This document shows positions 1 through 5,874 of a stretch of 6,089 bases of DNA, piece after piece (the stretch's first letter is position 1; each line of letters begins with the position of its first letter). The position numbers and the translations under genes are program-made. The notes beneath the pieces were generated by a model. The model saw only the letters and a list, made by a program, of their open reading frames with translations. It did no database searches and had not been told where the DNA came from. This DNA is from Candidatus Melainabacteria bacterium. Lineage in GTDB: Bacteria > Actinomycetota > Actinomycetes > Mycobacteriales > Pseudonocardiaceae. The stretch covers positions 1-6,089 of the forward strand of contig CAJCJE010000896.1 of the NCBI GenBank assembly GCA_903970565.1, written 5' to 3'.

Positions 1-1122
1 CGCCAGGCCGTCGTCGTCGAGGGCTACACCGACGTGATGGCCATGCAGGCGGCCGGGGTGCCCACCGCGGTCGCCTCCTGCGGTACCGCGTTCGGCGACG
101 ACCACATGACCGTGCTGCGCAGGCTGATGATCGACGACGAGGTGTCCTGGGGCGAGGTGATCTTCACTTTCGACGGGGACGCGGCCGGTCAGAAGGCGGC
201 CCTCAAGGCGTTCGAGGGTGATCAGCAGTTCGTCGCCCAGACCTACATCGCCGTCGCCCCGGACGGCATGGACCCGTGCGAACTGCGCCAGGCCAAGGGT
301 GACGCGGCCGTGCGTGACCTGGTGGCGCGGCGCAAGCCGCTGATCGAGTTCGCCATCCGCAGCCAGCTCACCGACTACGACCTCGACTCGATCGACGGTC
401 AGATCGCCGCGCTGCAACGCACCGTGCCGCTGGTCGCGCAGATCAAGGACCAGTCCAAGCGCGATGCCTACGCGGCCAAACTGGCCTGGTGGGTCGGCTG
501 GCCCGACGAGTCGATGGTGGTCCGCCGGGTCCGCGAGAGCGCGGGTGCCCCGGCCGAGACGCAGACCAGGAACCGGGCCCGGCGAGTGGCCGACCCGAAC
601 CAGGGTGCCCTCCCGGTCCAGCCGCAGGGGCCGCCGCGCCCCGATCCGCGGGACGTCCGCACCCGGACCCAGCGCGAGGTGTTGAAACTGGCGTTGCAGG
701 CGCCGGCGCTGTCCGGCCCGGTCTATGACTCGATACAGGATGAGGCCTTCACCGTGCCGGCGTATGCCGCGCTGCACAAGGCGATTCTCGCCGCCGGCGG
801 CACCGCGACCGGCCTGGCCGGCGCCGTGCTCGTCGATGCGGTCAGCCAGCACTGTCCGGAAGGGACGGTGCACTCGCTGCTCAGTGAACTGGCCGTCGAA
901 CGGATTCCGACGCGCGGCGAGCTGGACGTCACCTATGTCTCCTCAATGCTCGCCAAGCTCCAGTGCGAGCAGGTTTCCCGGCAGATCGCCGAGATCAAGT
1001 CCAGGTTGCAGCGGATGAACCCGATCACCGATGGGGACGAGTACCGCTCGGCCTTCGGGGATCTGGTCGCCTTCGAGGAGTACTACCGCAGCCTGGTCAA
1101 GCAGACTTCCGGGGCAGTGTGA
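1..1122 (+). CDS. dnaG: DNA primase DnaG, 5'-truncated by window edge
   Basis: DnaG makes the RNA primers for replication at the fork, working with the DnaB helicase. The open frame runs from the first base, and 373 codons are visible before TGA at 1120-1122. The N-terminal zinc-binding domain and most of the polymerase domain lie outside the window. The TOPRIM core is visible: EGYTDVMA at visible residues 7-14 carries the catalytic glutamate, and FTFDGDAAG around residues 55-63 carries the metal-binding DxD pair. A proline/arginine-rich linker (about residues 181-219) follows, then a helical C-terminal region (about 220-373) where DnaG proteins contact DnaB. The stop overlaps the next ATG (TGATG), which suggests coupled translation. 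No truncation or frameshift is seen in the visible part. The family call is very secure. Confidence 0.96.
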   Translation, partial: RQAVVVEGYTDVMAMQAAGVPTAVASCGTAFGDDHMTVLRRLMIDDEVSWGEVIFTFDGDAAGQKAALKAFEGDQQFVAQTYIAVAPDGMDPCELRQAKGDAAVRDLVARRKPLIEFAIRSQLTDYDLDSIDGQIAALQRTVPLVAQIKDQSKRDAYAAKLAWWVGWPDESMVVRRVRESAGAPAETQTRNRARRVADPNQGALPVQPQGPPRPDPRDVRTRTQREVLKLALQAPALSGPVYDSIQDEAFTVPAYAALHKAILAAGGTATGLAGAVLVDAVSQHCPEGTVHSLLSELAVERIPTRGELDVTYVSSMLAKLQCEQVSRQIAEIKSRLQRMNPITDGDEYRSAFGDLVAFEEYYRSLVKQTSGAV

Positions 1123-1730
1123 TGACCACTCAGGACGACCTGTTCGACGCGAAGCCACGCCGGTTCGGCACCGGCTGGCGCCGCCGCTTCGTCAGCCGGT
1201 TCACCGGCCAGGACCTGGTACCGGCCAGTTTCGACGGCAGACTCGCCGACTCCGAACACGTGCTCGCCTCGGCCGAACTCGTCGACGGCGCCTTCCTGGT
1301 CGCCACCTCGCTCGGCCTGTGGCTGCCCGAGGGCGATGCGCAACGACGGGTGAACTGGCATCTGATCAGCAAGGCCGTCTGGGCGCAGAAACCCGGCCGG
1401 GAACTGGTGGTCACCGAGGCCGAGGTGACGGGCACGGTGGACGGCGCGGTGCTGCTGACCGACCGGCCGCCGCACCGGTTCACCCTGGCCACCCGTGGTG
1501 CGCTGCCCGAAGTGGTGAACGCGCGGGTCACCGAAACGGTGAAATCGACGCACCACCGCGACCTGCCCGGCGGCGGAGCCTGGTTCGTACAGCGCAAGGT
1601 CTCCGGCGCGGACGGCATCATCCTGCAAGTCAGAGCCGACCCGGGCACCGACCCGGCCGCCGTCGCGTCGGTCGCGGGCCAGGTTGCCGGCAAACTGCGC
1701 CAGCTGCACGACGCGAACGACGTCGTCTGA
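1122..1730 (+). CDS. conserved-type hypothetical protein coupled to dnaG
   Basis: I do not recognise a named family for this 202-aa product. The start at 1122 is chosen because its ATG shares one base with the dnaG stop (TGATG); an in-frame extension upstream to 963 would run through dnaG and is rejected. The N-terminus is acidic (MTTQDDLFD), followed by a basic patch rich in Arg (residues 12-26). The middle has alternating hydrophobic segments (FLVATSLGLWLP at 58-69, RVNWHLISKAVW at 76-87, ELVVTEAEV at 94-102) that resemble a bacterial PH-like beta-sandwich. That resemblance is inference from pattern only. There is no signal peptide or membrane span, so the protein is probably cytosolic. The likely operon with dnaG does not by itself show a role in replication. 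Confidence 0.85.
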   Translation: MTTQDDLFDAKPRRFGTGWRRRFVSRFTGQDLVPASFDGRLADSEHVLASAELVDGAFLVATSLGLWLPEGDAQRRVNWHLISKAVWAQKPGRELVVTEAEVTGTVDGAVLLTDRPPHRFTLATRGALPEVVNARVTETVKSTHHRDLPGGGAWFVQRKVSGADGIILQVRADPGTDPAAVASVAGQVAGKLRQLHDANDVV

Positions 1731-1803
1731 TCACTCCTGTCTGACTACTCCGCTTTGATTCGCCGCGCGCTGATCCCTGTGCGCCGACTGGTGGCCTACT
1801 CCC

Positions 1804-1838
1804 GGTTCTTATAAAGTACGTACGTACGGTTTCTTATA
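1804..1838. promoter_or_regulatory. tam promoter region with 12-bp palindrome
   Basis: The perfect palindrome GTACGTACGTAC occupies 1816-1827. It is flanked by two copies of TTCTTATA at 1806-1813 and 1831-1838, offset by 25 bases. A -10-like TATAAA at 1810-1815 abuts the palindrome; a second AT-rich candidate, TTATAC, lies at 1834-1839. No good -35 hexamer stands out. An AT-rich palindromic patch in G/C-rich DNA directly before a gene fits a repressor operator over a promoter. TetR-type operators are often of this form, but no regulator gene is visible here. The upstream part of this gap (1731-1803) shows nothing I can name. Confidence 0.5.
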
Positions 1839-1841
1839 CCT

Positions 1842-1849
1842 GAGGAGGG
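1842..1849 (+). promoter_or_regulatory. strong ribosome binding site for tam
   Basis: GAGGAGGG lies five bases before the ATG at 1855 and is a near-complete match to the anti-Shine-Dalgarno sequence. It decides the tam start, and the start agrees with the expected N-terminus of the family (MWDPSKYL). Confidence 0.75.
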
Positions 1850-1854
1850 CAATC

Positions 1855-2646
1855 ATGTGGGACCCCAGCAAGTACCTCGCGTTCGCCGACCACCGCGGAC
1901 GCCCCTTCCATGAGCTGGTCAACCGGATCGGCGCGACGACGCCCCGGCGCGTCGTCGACCTGGGCTGCGGGCCGGGCAACCTCACCGAGACGCTCGGCAG
2001 CCGCTGGCCGGACGCGACCATCGAGGCCTTCGACTCCTCGCCGGAGATGGTCGAGGCGGCCAGGGAACGCGGCATCGACGCCTACCTCGCCGACGTGAAC
2101 ACCTGGCAGCCGAAGCCGGACACCGACGTTGTGGTGACCAACGCGGTGTTGCAGTGGGTGCCCGGCCACCAGGACCTGATGCGCGCCTGGGTCGAACAGC
2201 TGCCGGCCGGCGCGTGGCTGGCCGTACAGGTGCCCGGCAACCTCGCCGCGCCCTCCCACCAGTCCATCCGAGACCTGGTCGCGACCCCAGCCTGGCGATC
2301 GGTACTGAGCGACGTGCGGCTGCGTGCGGAGGACGTGATCCTCACCCCGCAGGGCTACGCCGACCTGCTCACCGACGCCGGCTGCGTCGCCGACGCCTGG
2401 GAGACCACCTACATCCAGCAGCTGACCGGCCCCGATCCGGTACTGGAATGGGTGACCGGGACCGCGCTGCGGCCGATCCGCGCCTCGCTCGACGATGCCG
2501 ACTGGCAGCGCTTCCGCGCCGACCTCGCCGCCCCGCTGCGCGCGGCCTACCCGGCCAGGGCCGACGGCACCACCTGGTTCCCGTTCCGACGGGTCTTCGT
2601 GGTCGCCAGGACCAGTTCGAACGGCGCCGGGACCAGTTCGAACTAG
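1855..2646 (+). CDS. tam: trans-aconitate 2-methyltransferase
   Basis: Tam is a cytosolic SAM-dependent methyltransferase that monomethylates trans-aconitate, a spontaneous and inhibitory by-product of cis-aconitate that interferes with aconitase. The 263-aa protein is close to the family's usual length. It opens with [16 protein letters not shown], the Tam hallmark N-terminus. SAM-binding motif I is [10 protein letters not shown] (33-42), the acidic residue after strand 2 is in AFDSSPEM (58-65), and NAVLQWVP (96-103) is the post-motif typical of Tam. AVQVPGNL (123-130), TTYIQQL (184-190) and [11 protein letters not shown] (197-207) also match the E. coli enzyme as I remember it. A strong RBS and its own promoter region suggest independent transcription. 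The last 12 residues ([11 protein letters not shown] region) go beyond the usual FVVAR ending and come from a short tandem repeat. The assignment is secure at subfamily level; true substrate use is inferred. Confidence 0.93.
   Translation: MWDPSKYLAFADHRGRPFHELVNRIGATTPRRVVDLGCGPGNLTETLGSRWPDATIEAFDSSPEMVEAARERGIDAYLADVNTWQPKPDTDVVVTNAVLQWVPGHQDLMRAWVEQLPAGAWLAVQVPGNLAAPSHQSIRDLVATPAWRSVLSDVRLRAEDVILTPQGYADLLTDAGCVADAWETTYIQQLTGPDPVLEWVTGTALRPIRASLDDADWQRFRADLAAPLRAAYPARADGTTWFPFRRVFVVARTSSNGAGTSSN
2604..2643 (+). repeat. 21-bp-period tandem repeat at the tam 3' end
   Basis: Two copies of CGCC(A/G)GGACCAGTTCGAAC lie at 2604-2622 and 2625-2643, offset by 21 bases, with one mismatch. The period is seven codons, so the reading frame is kept and TSSN is encoded twice before TAG. 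Each copy contains the palindrome GTTCGAAC. This looks like an in-frame slippage duplication that lengthened the C-terminus. Confidence 0.85.
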
Positions 2647-2657
2647 GTGTGCTGCTC

Positions 2658-2682
2658 GGTGACCCGATCGAGTCGGATCACC
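2658..2682. terminator. hairpin between convergent tam and the small minus-strand gene
   Basis: GGTGACCCGA (2658-2667) pairs with TCGGATCACC (2673-2682) around a TCGAG loop, with nine pairs and one C/A mismatch. It sits between the tam stop (ends 2646) and the minus-strand stop (2678-2680), and its right arm covers that stop codon. There is no T tract, which is common for actinomycete terminators. A bidirectional terminator role is inferred from position. Confidence 0.5.
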
Positions 2683-2872
2683 CGGCCCGCGGCGTGGGGG
2701 AGTTGGTGTCGTTGCGCTGGCCCAGCTTCGCCCGCACGATACCGGCCGCACCCTGCGCCAGCGGGTGGTCGACCACTGTCCGGTAGGTCGCGAGGAGCTG
2801 GTCGTAACGCTCCCGACCGGCGCGGGTACCCAGCACGTATCCGAGGGCGACGCCCAGGGCGAATGTCTTCAT
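2678..2872 (-). CDS. small YtxH-like protein
   Basis: The product is 64 aa. It starts with a short hydrophobic stretch (MKTFALGVALGYVLG), then GYVLGTRAGRERYDQL at about residues 11-26. That pattern is typical of small actinobacterial YtxH-like proteins, whose glycine-rich hydrophobic N-terminus probably inserts in or lies on the membrane. The rest is a polar helix ending in a disordered Pro/Thr tail. The start at 2872 is supported by GGAAGGAG at 2887-2880, seven bases upstream. The gene is convergent with tam and divergent from the tRNA. Its function is unknown; YtxH homologues in firmicutes are linked to general stress, which cannot be transferred here with any certainty. A different reading frame with a start at 2915 overlaps it and is judged spurious. 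Confidence 0.8.
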   Translation of the reverse strand: MKTFALGVALGYVLGTRAGRERYDQLLATYRTVVDHPLAQGAAGIVRAKLGQRNDTNSPTPRAG

Positions 2873-2946
2873 CTCGGGTCTCCTTCCGTGGCCGGTATGG
2901 CACCTGTCCAGCCATCTTCCTCCTTCCGGTAGCCAGTTGCCGGGGG

Positions 2947-2978
2947 GTGAAAACCCCCTCGAACCGATGCGCTAGACT
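2947..2978 (+). promoter_or_regulatory. candidate promoter of tRNA-Asn
   Basis: TAGACT at 2973-2978 is a good sigma-70-type -10 hexamer, followed by a T/C run suited to transcription start near 2985. The best -35 candidate is GTGAAA at 2947-2952, but its spacing of 20 bases is long. It sits in the loop of a short G5/C5 inverted repeat (2943-2947 with 2954-2958). The -10 is the stronger part of this call. Confidence 0.45.
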
Positions 2979-2983
2979 TTCCC

Positions 2984-3004
2984 CTGTCCAGATCGATGGG
3001 ACAG
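2984..3004 (+). other. short inverted repeat in the tRNA-Asn 5' leader
   Basis: CTGTCC (2984-2989) and GGACAG (2999-3004) form a six-pair stem with a nine-base loop, lying between the probable transcription start and the mature tRNA 5' end at 3018. It may fold in the pre-tRNA leader. No function is claimed. Confidence 0.35.
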
Positions 3005-3017
3005 CACAACTGAACGA

Positions 3018-3090
3018 TCCTCCATAGCTCAATTGGCAGAGCATGCGACTGTTAATCGCAGGGTTGTTGGTTCGAGTCCAACTGGAGGAG
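3018..3090 (+). tRNA. tRNA-Asn (anticodon GTT)
   Basis: The 73-base sequence folds into a complete cloverleaf. The acceptor arms are TCCTCCA (3018-3024) and TGGAGGA (3083-3089), all seven pairs intact, with discriminator G at 3090. The D stem is GCTC/GAGC (3027-3030 with 3039-3042). The anticodon stem is TGCGA/TCGCA (3044-3048 with 3056-3060), and its loop CTGTTAA has GTT at 3051-3053. The T stem is GTTGG/CCAAC (3066-3070 with 3078-3082) with loop TTCGAGT. CCA is not encoded. The gene is intact although an integrase gene lies just downstream, as expected when an integrating element carries a copy of the tRNA 3' end. Confidence 0.97.
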
Positions 3091-3093
3091 CAA
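3044..3093 (+). other. probable attachment site in the 3' half of tRNA-Asn
   Basis: Tyrosine integrases of actinomycete elements usually recombine within a tRNA gene, with an identity segment from the anticodon or T arm to the 3' end. The integrase gene is the first gene after this tRNA and points toward it, which fits a hybrid att site here. The exact core cannot be seen, because the matching copy should lie at the other end of the element, outside the window. The bounds given are a guess. Confidence 0.5.
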
Positions 3094-3101
3094 CAACCCA
3101 G

Positions 3102-3134
3102 GTCAGGCCCCGTCTCTTGTGGACGGGGCCTGAC
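3102..3134 (+). terminator. perfect 13-bp hairpin after tRNA-Asn
   Basis: GTCAGGCCCCGTC (3102-3114) pairs without mismatch with GACGGGGCCTGAC (3122-3134) around a seven-base loop. It begins 12 bases after the tRNA and lacks a T tract. Its position fits termination of the tRNA transcript. It could also stop minus-strand transcription leaving int before it enters the tRNA. Confidence 0.7.
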
Positions 3135-3139
3135 TGGTT

Positions 3140-3166
3140 CCATGATCACCCATGCTTTACCCATGC
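3140..3166. repeat. helically phased CCATG repeats between tRNA and int
   Basis: CCATG begins at 3140, 3150 and 3161, with spacings of 10 and 11 bases, about one DNA turn. The last two are part of the longer repeat ACCCATGC (3148-3155 and 3159-3166). Phased short repeats next to an att core are typical of arm-type integrase or excisionase binding sites. That role is inferred from position. Confidence 0.5.
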
Positions 3167-3179
3167 ATTTGACCAGGAC

Positions 3180-4334
3180 TCATTCAGTAGCGCCAACCGG
3201 TTCCAAGACCCCGGCTGCGCCGGTTTTGGCCACTCGCCGCTTCATGTAGCGGTTCTGCGTCATCGACACCTGAGCATGGCCGAGCTGGTCGGCGGCGGCA
3301 CGCGCGGACAGCCCTGCATCGTCCATCAACGAGGCCACCGTCTTGCGGTAGACGTGGCTGGTGACCCACGCATAGCCGGCGGCGTCGAACGCGTCCCGCA
3401 GGTCAGCATTGGTGTTAGACGGATCACGTAGGCCGCCGAGTGGCGCGGTGAACACCGGATCAACCGGCTTCATATCCGCAGGCTTCCGTGCTCGCAGCAT
3501 GCTCACTGCCCAGGACGGCAGCTCCAATGTGCGATAGCCGCTCACGCTCTTGGGCTTGGGCTTGATGTACAGCCCAACACCCTTCTCCCGGATCACCGTG
3601 CCTCGGACCTCAACCGTTCCCGCGTCGAGATCGATCGCATCCCACACGATCGCGGCAGTCTCGCCGATACGTAGCCCGGTCGCCAGCATCATGTCCGTGA
3701 AGTCGGGCAGATCTCGATCGATCGCGACCTGATCAACCGCGATCTTGGCGCGCAGTTCACGTGCGTGATCCAACTCCAGTGCCCGAGCAGGCTTCGCAGC
3801 ACTGCCCTCAATTCGGCGAACCTCGCGTGCTGGGTTGTGGTCGTAGACATCGTGGCGCGTTGCCAGGCCCAGCATGCCGTTCAGGACCGTCCGCACAACC
3901 TTGGCAGTTGCGTTACCGTGCTTGTTTTTCACGGCCTTGACGAGCCGGTCAGCCCTCGACACGGTGACCTCCTCCAACCGCAGCTCGCCGATCGCAAGGA
4001 TGATCTGATTGTCGAGCCGTTCGCGGTACTGCCTGGCGGTATTCGGTGACTTCTTCCCTTCGCGCACATCGGTTTCGATTTCCGCAAACCATAGTTCGGC
4101 CAGTGCGGACACCTTCGTCTGCGGAGTGATCTCGGCGCCGGCATCGATGCGCCCACGATCGCGGAGGGCTTCCTTGAGCCGGTTTCGCGCTGCCGTCTCG
4201 CTCTTCCCAATGCGCTCGACGGGTCGCTTGACGCCGTCATAGTCGCGGTAGTCCGCGATCGCCCGAAACTTCGCGCCGACCGGGTACACGCGGATCTCCC
4301 CGTAGGTCCCGACCGGCAACCTAGGCCGCGCCAT
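3180..4334 (-). CDS. int: tyrosine recombinase integrase
   Basis: The integrase catalyses site-specific insertion and, with Xis, excision of the element. The product is 384 aa, a normal length for actinomycete element integrases. The start at 4334 (MARPRLPVG) is chosen because its ATG shares a base with the xis stop (TGATG); an upstream ATG at 4361 lies inside xis. The N-terminal part (about 1-70) resembles an arm-binding domain. A SAM-like core-binding domain follows (about 75-165, with ALAELWFAEIE and NTARQYRERL). The catalytic domain carries Arg222 in ATGLRIGE, a likely Lys near 262 before YRTLELP, HVYR with His327 and Arg330, His353 in QLGHA, and the nucleophile Tyr363 in NRYMKRR. All catalytic positions are present. 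Its base composition looks less G/C-rich than the chromosomal genes to its left, which fits acquisition by transfer. Confidence 0.94.
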   Translation of the reverse strand: MARPRLPVGTYGEIRVYPVGAKFRAIADYRDYDGVKRPVERIGKSETAARNRLKEALRDRGRIDAGAEITPQTKVSALAELWFAEIETDVREGKKSPNTARQYRERLDNQIILAIGELRLEEVTVSRADRLVKAVKNKHGNATAKVVRTVLNGMLGLATRHDVYDHNPAREVRRIEGSAAKPARALELDHARELRAKIAVDQVAIDRDLPDFTDMMLATGLRIGETAAIVWDAIDLDAGTVEVRGTVIREKGVGLYIKPKPKSVSGYRTLELPSWAVSMLRARKPADMKPVDPVFTAPLGGLRDPSNTNADLRDAFDAAGYAWVTSHVYRKTVASLMDDAGLSARAAADQLGHAQVSMTQNRYMKRRVAKTGAAGVLEPVGATE

Positions 4335-4510
4335 CAGGCACTGCCCTGATCGCTGACCCACTGCTCGACATCGCCGGGTACGAAGCGGACGTACTTACCG
4401 ATCCTGCGCCCGGTCGGGCCGTAACCCTTGGTGCGCCAAGCGTAGATCGTGTTGACGGGCACGCCGAGGTAGTCCGCGACGTCCTCAACTCCCCACAGTT
4501 TGCTGCTCAT
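4334..4510 (-). CDS. xis: excisionase-type MerR-like DNA-binding protein
   Basis: This 58-aa protein is a winged-helix DNA-binding domain of the MerR/excisionase (HTH_17) type. WGVEDVADYLGVPVNTIYAW (6-25) forms the helix-turn-helix. The wing region follows, with RRIGKYVRFVPGDVEQWV at 35-52, the usual ending of this family. In pSAM2-type elements the protein bends att DNA and turns the integrase toward excision. The start ATG at 4510-4508 overlaps the rep stop (ATGA), and GGGAGG at 4523-4518 lies seven bases upstream. The stop TGA (4336-4334) overlaps the int ATG. This tight rep-xis-int coupling matches the pSAM2 operon. A transcriptional regulator is the alternative, but position strongly favours excisionase. 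Confidence 0.9.
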   Translation of the reverse strand: MSSKLWGVEDVADYLGVPVNTIYAWRTKGYGPTGRRIGKYVRFVPGDVEQWVSDQGSA

Positions 4511-5874
4511 GCCGTTGCCTCCCTGTCGTATCGGGTGATGCGTTGTTGGCGGATGCGTTCGTAGATGGCGCCTGCGAGTTCGCGTTCAGCGTCGGTGTTG
4601 TATCCGGCGCCGGTTGTGCGCCAGTCGTTGATCACGATGATGTCGTCGTCGGTGACGCCGAAGCGTTCGAGGAGTTCGGTGTGACGCCAGTGCGCGCGTT
4701 CGGCGCGGAGGTCCTGAAAGGATCGTGAGTAGCGTTGGGACTTGGTGAGGAAGTGGCCCCGGAAGCCGAGCATGTGTGCCCAACGCCGCAGGAACCCCAA
4801 CCCTGGTAGCCCGCCCAGGTCCCAGGCGGTGCGGATCATCGTCCGGTGGTGTTCGGAGATGATCAGGTTGTCGATGTCGACCTCGGAGCGGATGGGGCGG
4901 TCGGCGGCGTCGCTGGTCGAGGTGCCCTTGGTGGCGTACTTGGCGATGTAACCAGCCAATGCGTGATCGGTGATCTCACCCCGTCCGGTCTCGACCTTGG
5001 TGGCGTCGACGGGCTGGATGGTCCTGATGTCGACCTGGGTGCCCCAGACGAACCGGTGCTGGGCGGTGTCGCCGGTCGGGGTGGCGAGGGTTCGGCGGAC
5101 GTGCGAGCCCCGCGCGGCGGCCTCGACCGCAGCGGTGAGCAGGTCCGGGTGCGCCCAGTGGGGGGCGGGGCTGTGCGCGCCGTGGGGGCCGTCGAGGCGG
5201 ATGACCGCGTGGAAGTGGATCAGGCCGCGTCGTTGGTATTCGGCGACCTTGGCGTAGGCGATCCGGGCGTGCTGGTCGATCTCGCGGACCTTCAGCCCGG
5301 CCGCTTTGGCGAGTTCGCGGCGGAGGCGGACGGTGAAGCGGTGCCACAGGTCCCCGGAGTGGGCCTGCCACAACACCGCCCCCGCATAATCGTACGTAGC
5401 CGGGTCGATCGGTGTGCCGAGTCGGGTGTCGGCGTCGAGGTGGAAGGCCCCGCAGCCGCAGGGGATGCGTTTGCCGCTTCCGGCGCCGCGTCGTTGGGTG
5501 TGGACGGGGCCGAAGGAGGGGGCGGTGAGGGTGACGAACAGACGCGGCTTACCGGCCACGGTGTCGGGGATGCCTTTGCCGCCGGAGAGGCCGGCGCGGA
5601 TGAGGTGGAAGCAGTCGGCGGCGTAGCGGTCAGCGCAGGCCGGGCAGACCGAGGCTCGCCGGTTGCCGCAGGGGGCCATGACCTGGCCGGCGCGTTCGGC
5701 CAGGGTGTCGCCGGTCTCGGCGTGCTCGATCCGCCATTCCCCGTCGAGATGGATCGGTTTCGCGCATCCACCGACCGATTCCACGTGCTTGCGCCAGGAG
5801 CGGAAGTCGGCGGCCCGGATACGGTCGCTGATCTGGTCGTCGATGCTGCCCAGCACGGCAGCGCCCGTGGTCAT
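4507..5874 (-). CDS. RepSA-like rolling-circle replication initiator
   Basis: Rep is expected to nick a double-strand origin and start rolling-circle replication of the excised element. The 455-aa length suits the RepSA family. The start at 5874 (MTTGAAVLG) is chosen because its ATG overlaps the upstream stop (ATGA); the longer version from 5940 adds 22 Pro/Arg-rich residues lying over the upstream gene. HUH-endonuclease motifs appear in order: FVTLTAPS (113-120), IHFHAVIRLDG with His220 and His222 (219-229), and GYIAKYATK (308-316), holding the candidate nucleophile Tyr309 or Tyr313. An N-terminal cysteine array, C69-x7-C77-x2-C80-x7-C88, with a CGC at 139-141, suggests zinc binding. The gene ends in the xis ATG. 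A nick site may lie within or near the gene but was not located. Confidence 0.92.
   Translation of the reverse strand: MTTGAAVLGSIDDQISDRIRAADFRSWRKHVESVGGCAKPIHLDGEWRIEHAETGDTLAERAGQVMAPCGNRRASVCPACADRYAADCFHLIRAGLSGGKGIPDTVAGKPRLFVTLTAPSFGPVHTQRRGAGSGKRIPCGCGAFHLDADTRLGTPIDPATYDYAGAVLWQAHSGDLWHRFTVRLRRELAKAAGLKVREIDQHARIAYAKVAEYQRRGLIHFHAVIRLDGPHGAHSPAPHWAHPDLLTAAVEAAARGSHVRRTLATPTGDTAQHRFVWGTQVDIRTIQPVDATKVETGRGEITDHALAGYIAKYATKGTSTSDAADRPIRSEVDIDNLIISEHHRTMIRTAWDLGGLPGLGFLRRWAHMLGFRGHFLTKSQRYSRSFQDLRAERAHWRHTELLERFGVTDDDIIVINDWRTTGAGYNTDAERELAGAIYERIRQQRITRYDREATA

Noticed and set aside
963..1121. An upstream in-frame start for the gene after dnaG.
   Set aside because: It would run through the dnaG C-terminal domain; the frame at 1122 fits the TGATG junction.
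1083..1709. A 208-aa minus-strand frame opposite the gene after dnaG.
   Set aside because: Antisense shadow with no RBS or family pattern; the plus-strand gene is better supported.
2643..2915. A minus-strand frame from ATG 2915, preceded by a good AAGGAGG, overlapping the YtxH-like gene in another frame.
   Set aside because: The product is Arg/Pro/Gly-rich shadow sequence with no family pattern. The 64-aa frame has both a recognisable motif and its own GGAAGGAG.
2903..2990. CCTGTCCA repeated at 2903-2910 and 2983-2990, exactly 80 bases apart.
   Set aside because: Only two short copies, with no shared context; chance is enough.
3720..3744. Inverted repeat GATCGCG/CGCGATC with an 11-base loop, in a GATC-rich patch.
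   Set aside because: It lies inside well-supported int coding sequence (VDQVAIDRD) and is explained by codon choice; no functional site is indicated.
4335..4361. An upstream start for int giving nine more residues.
   Set aside because: It lies inside xis; the TGATG overlap start at 4334 begins with the natural MARPRLPVG end.
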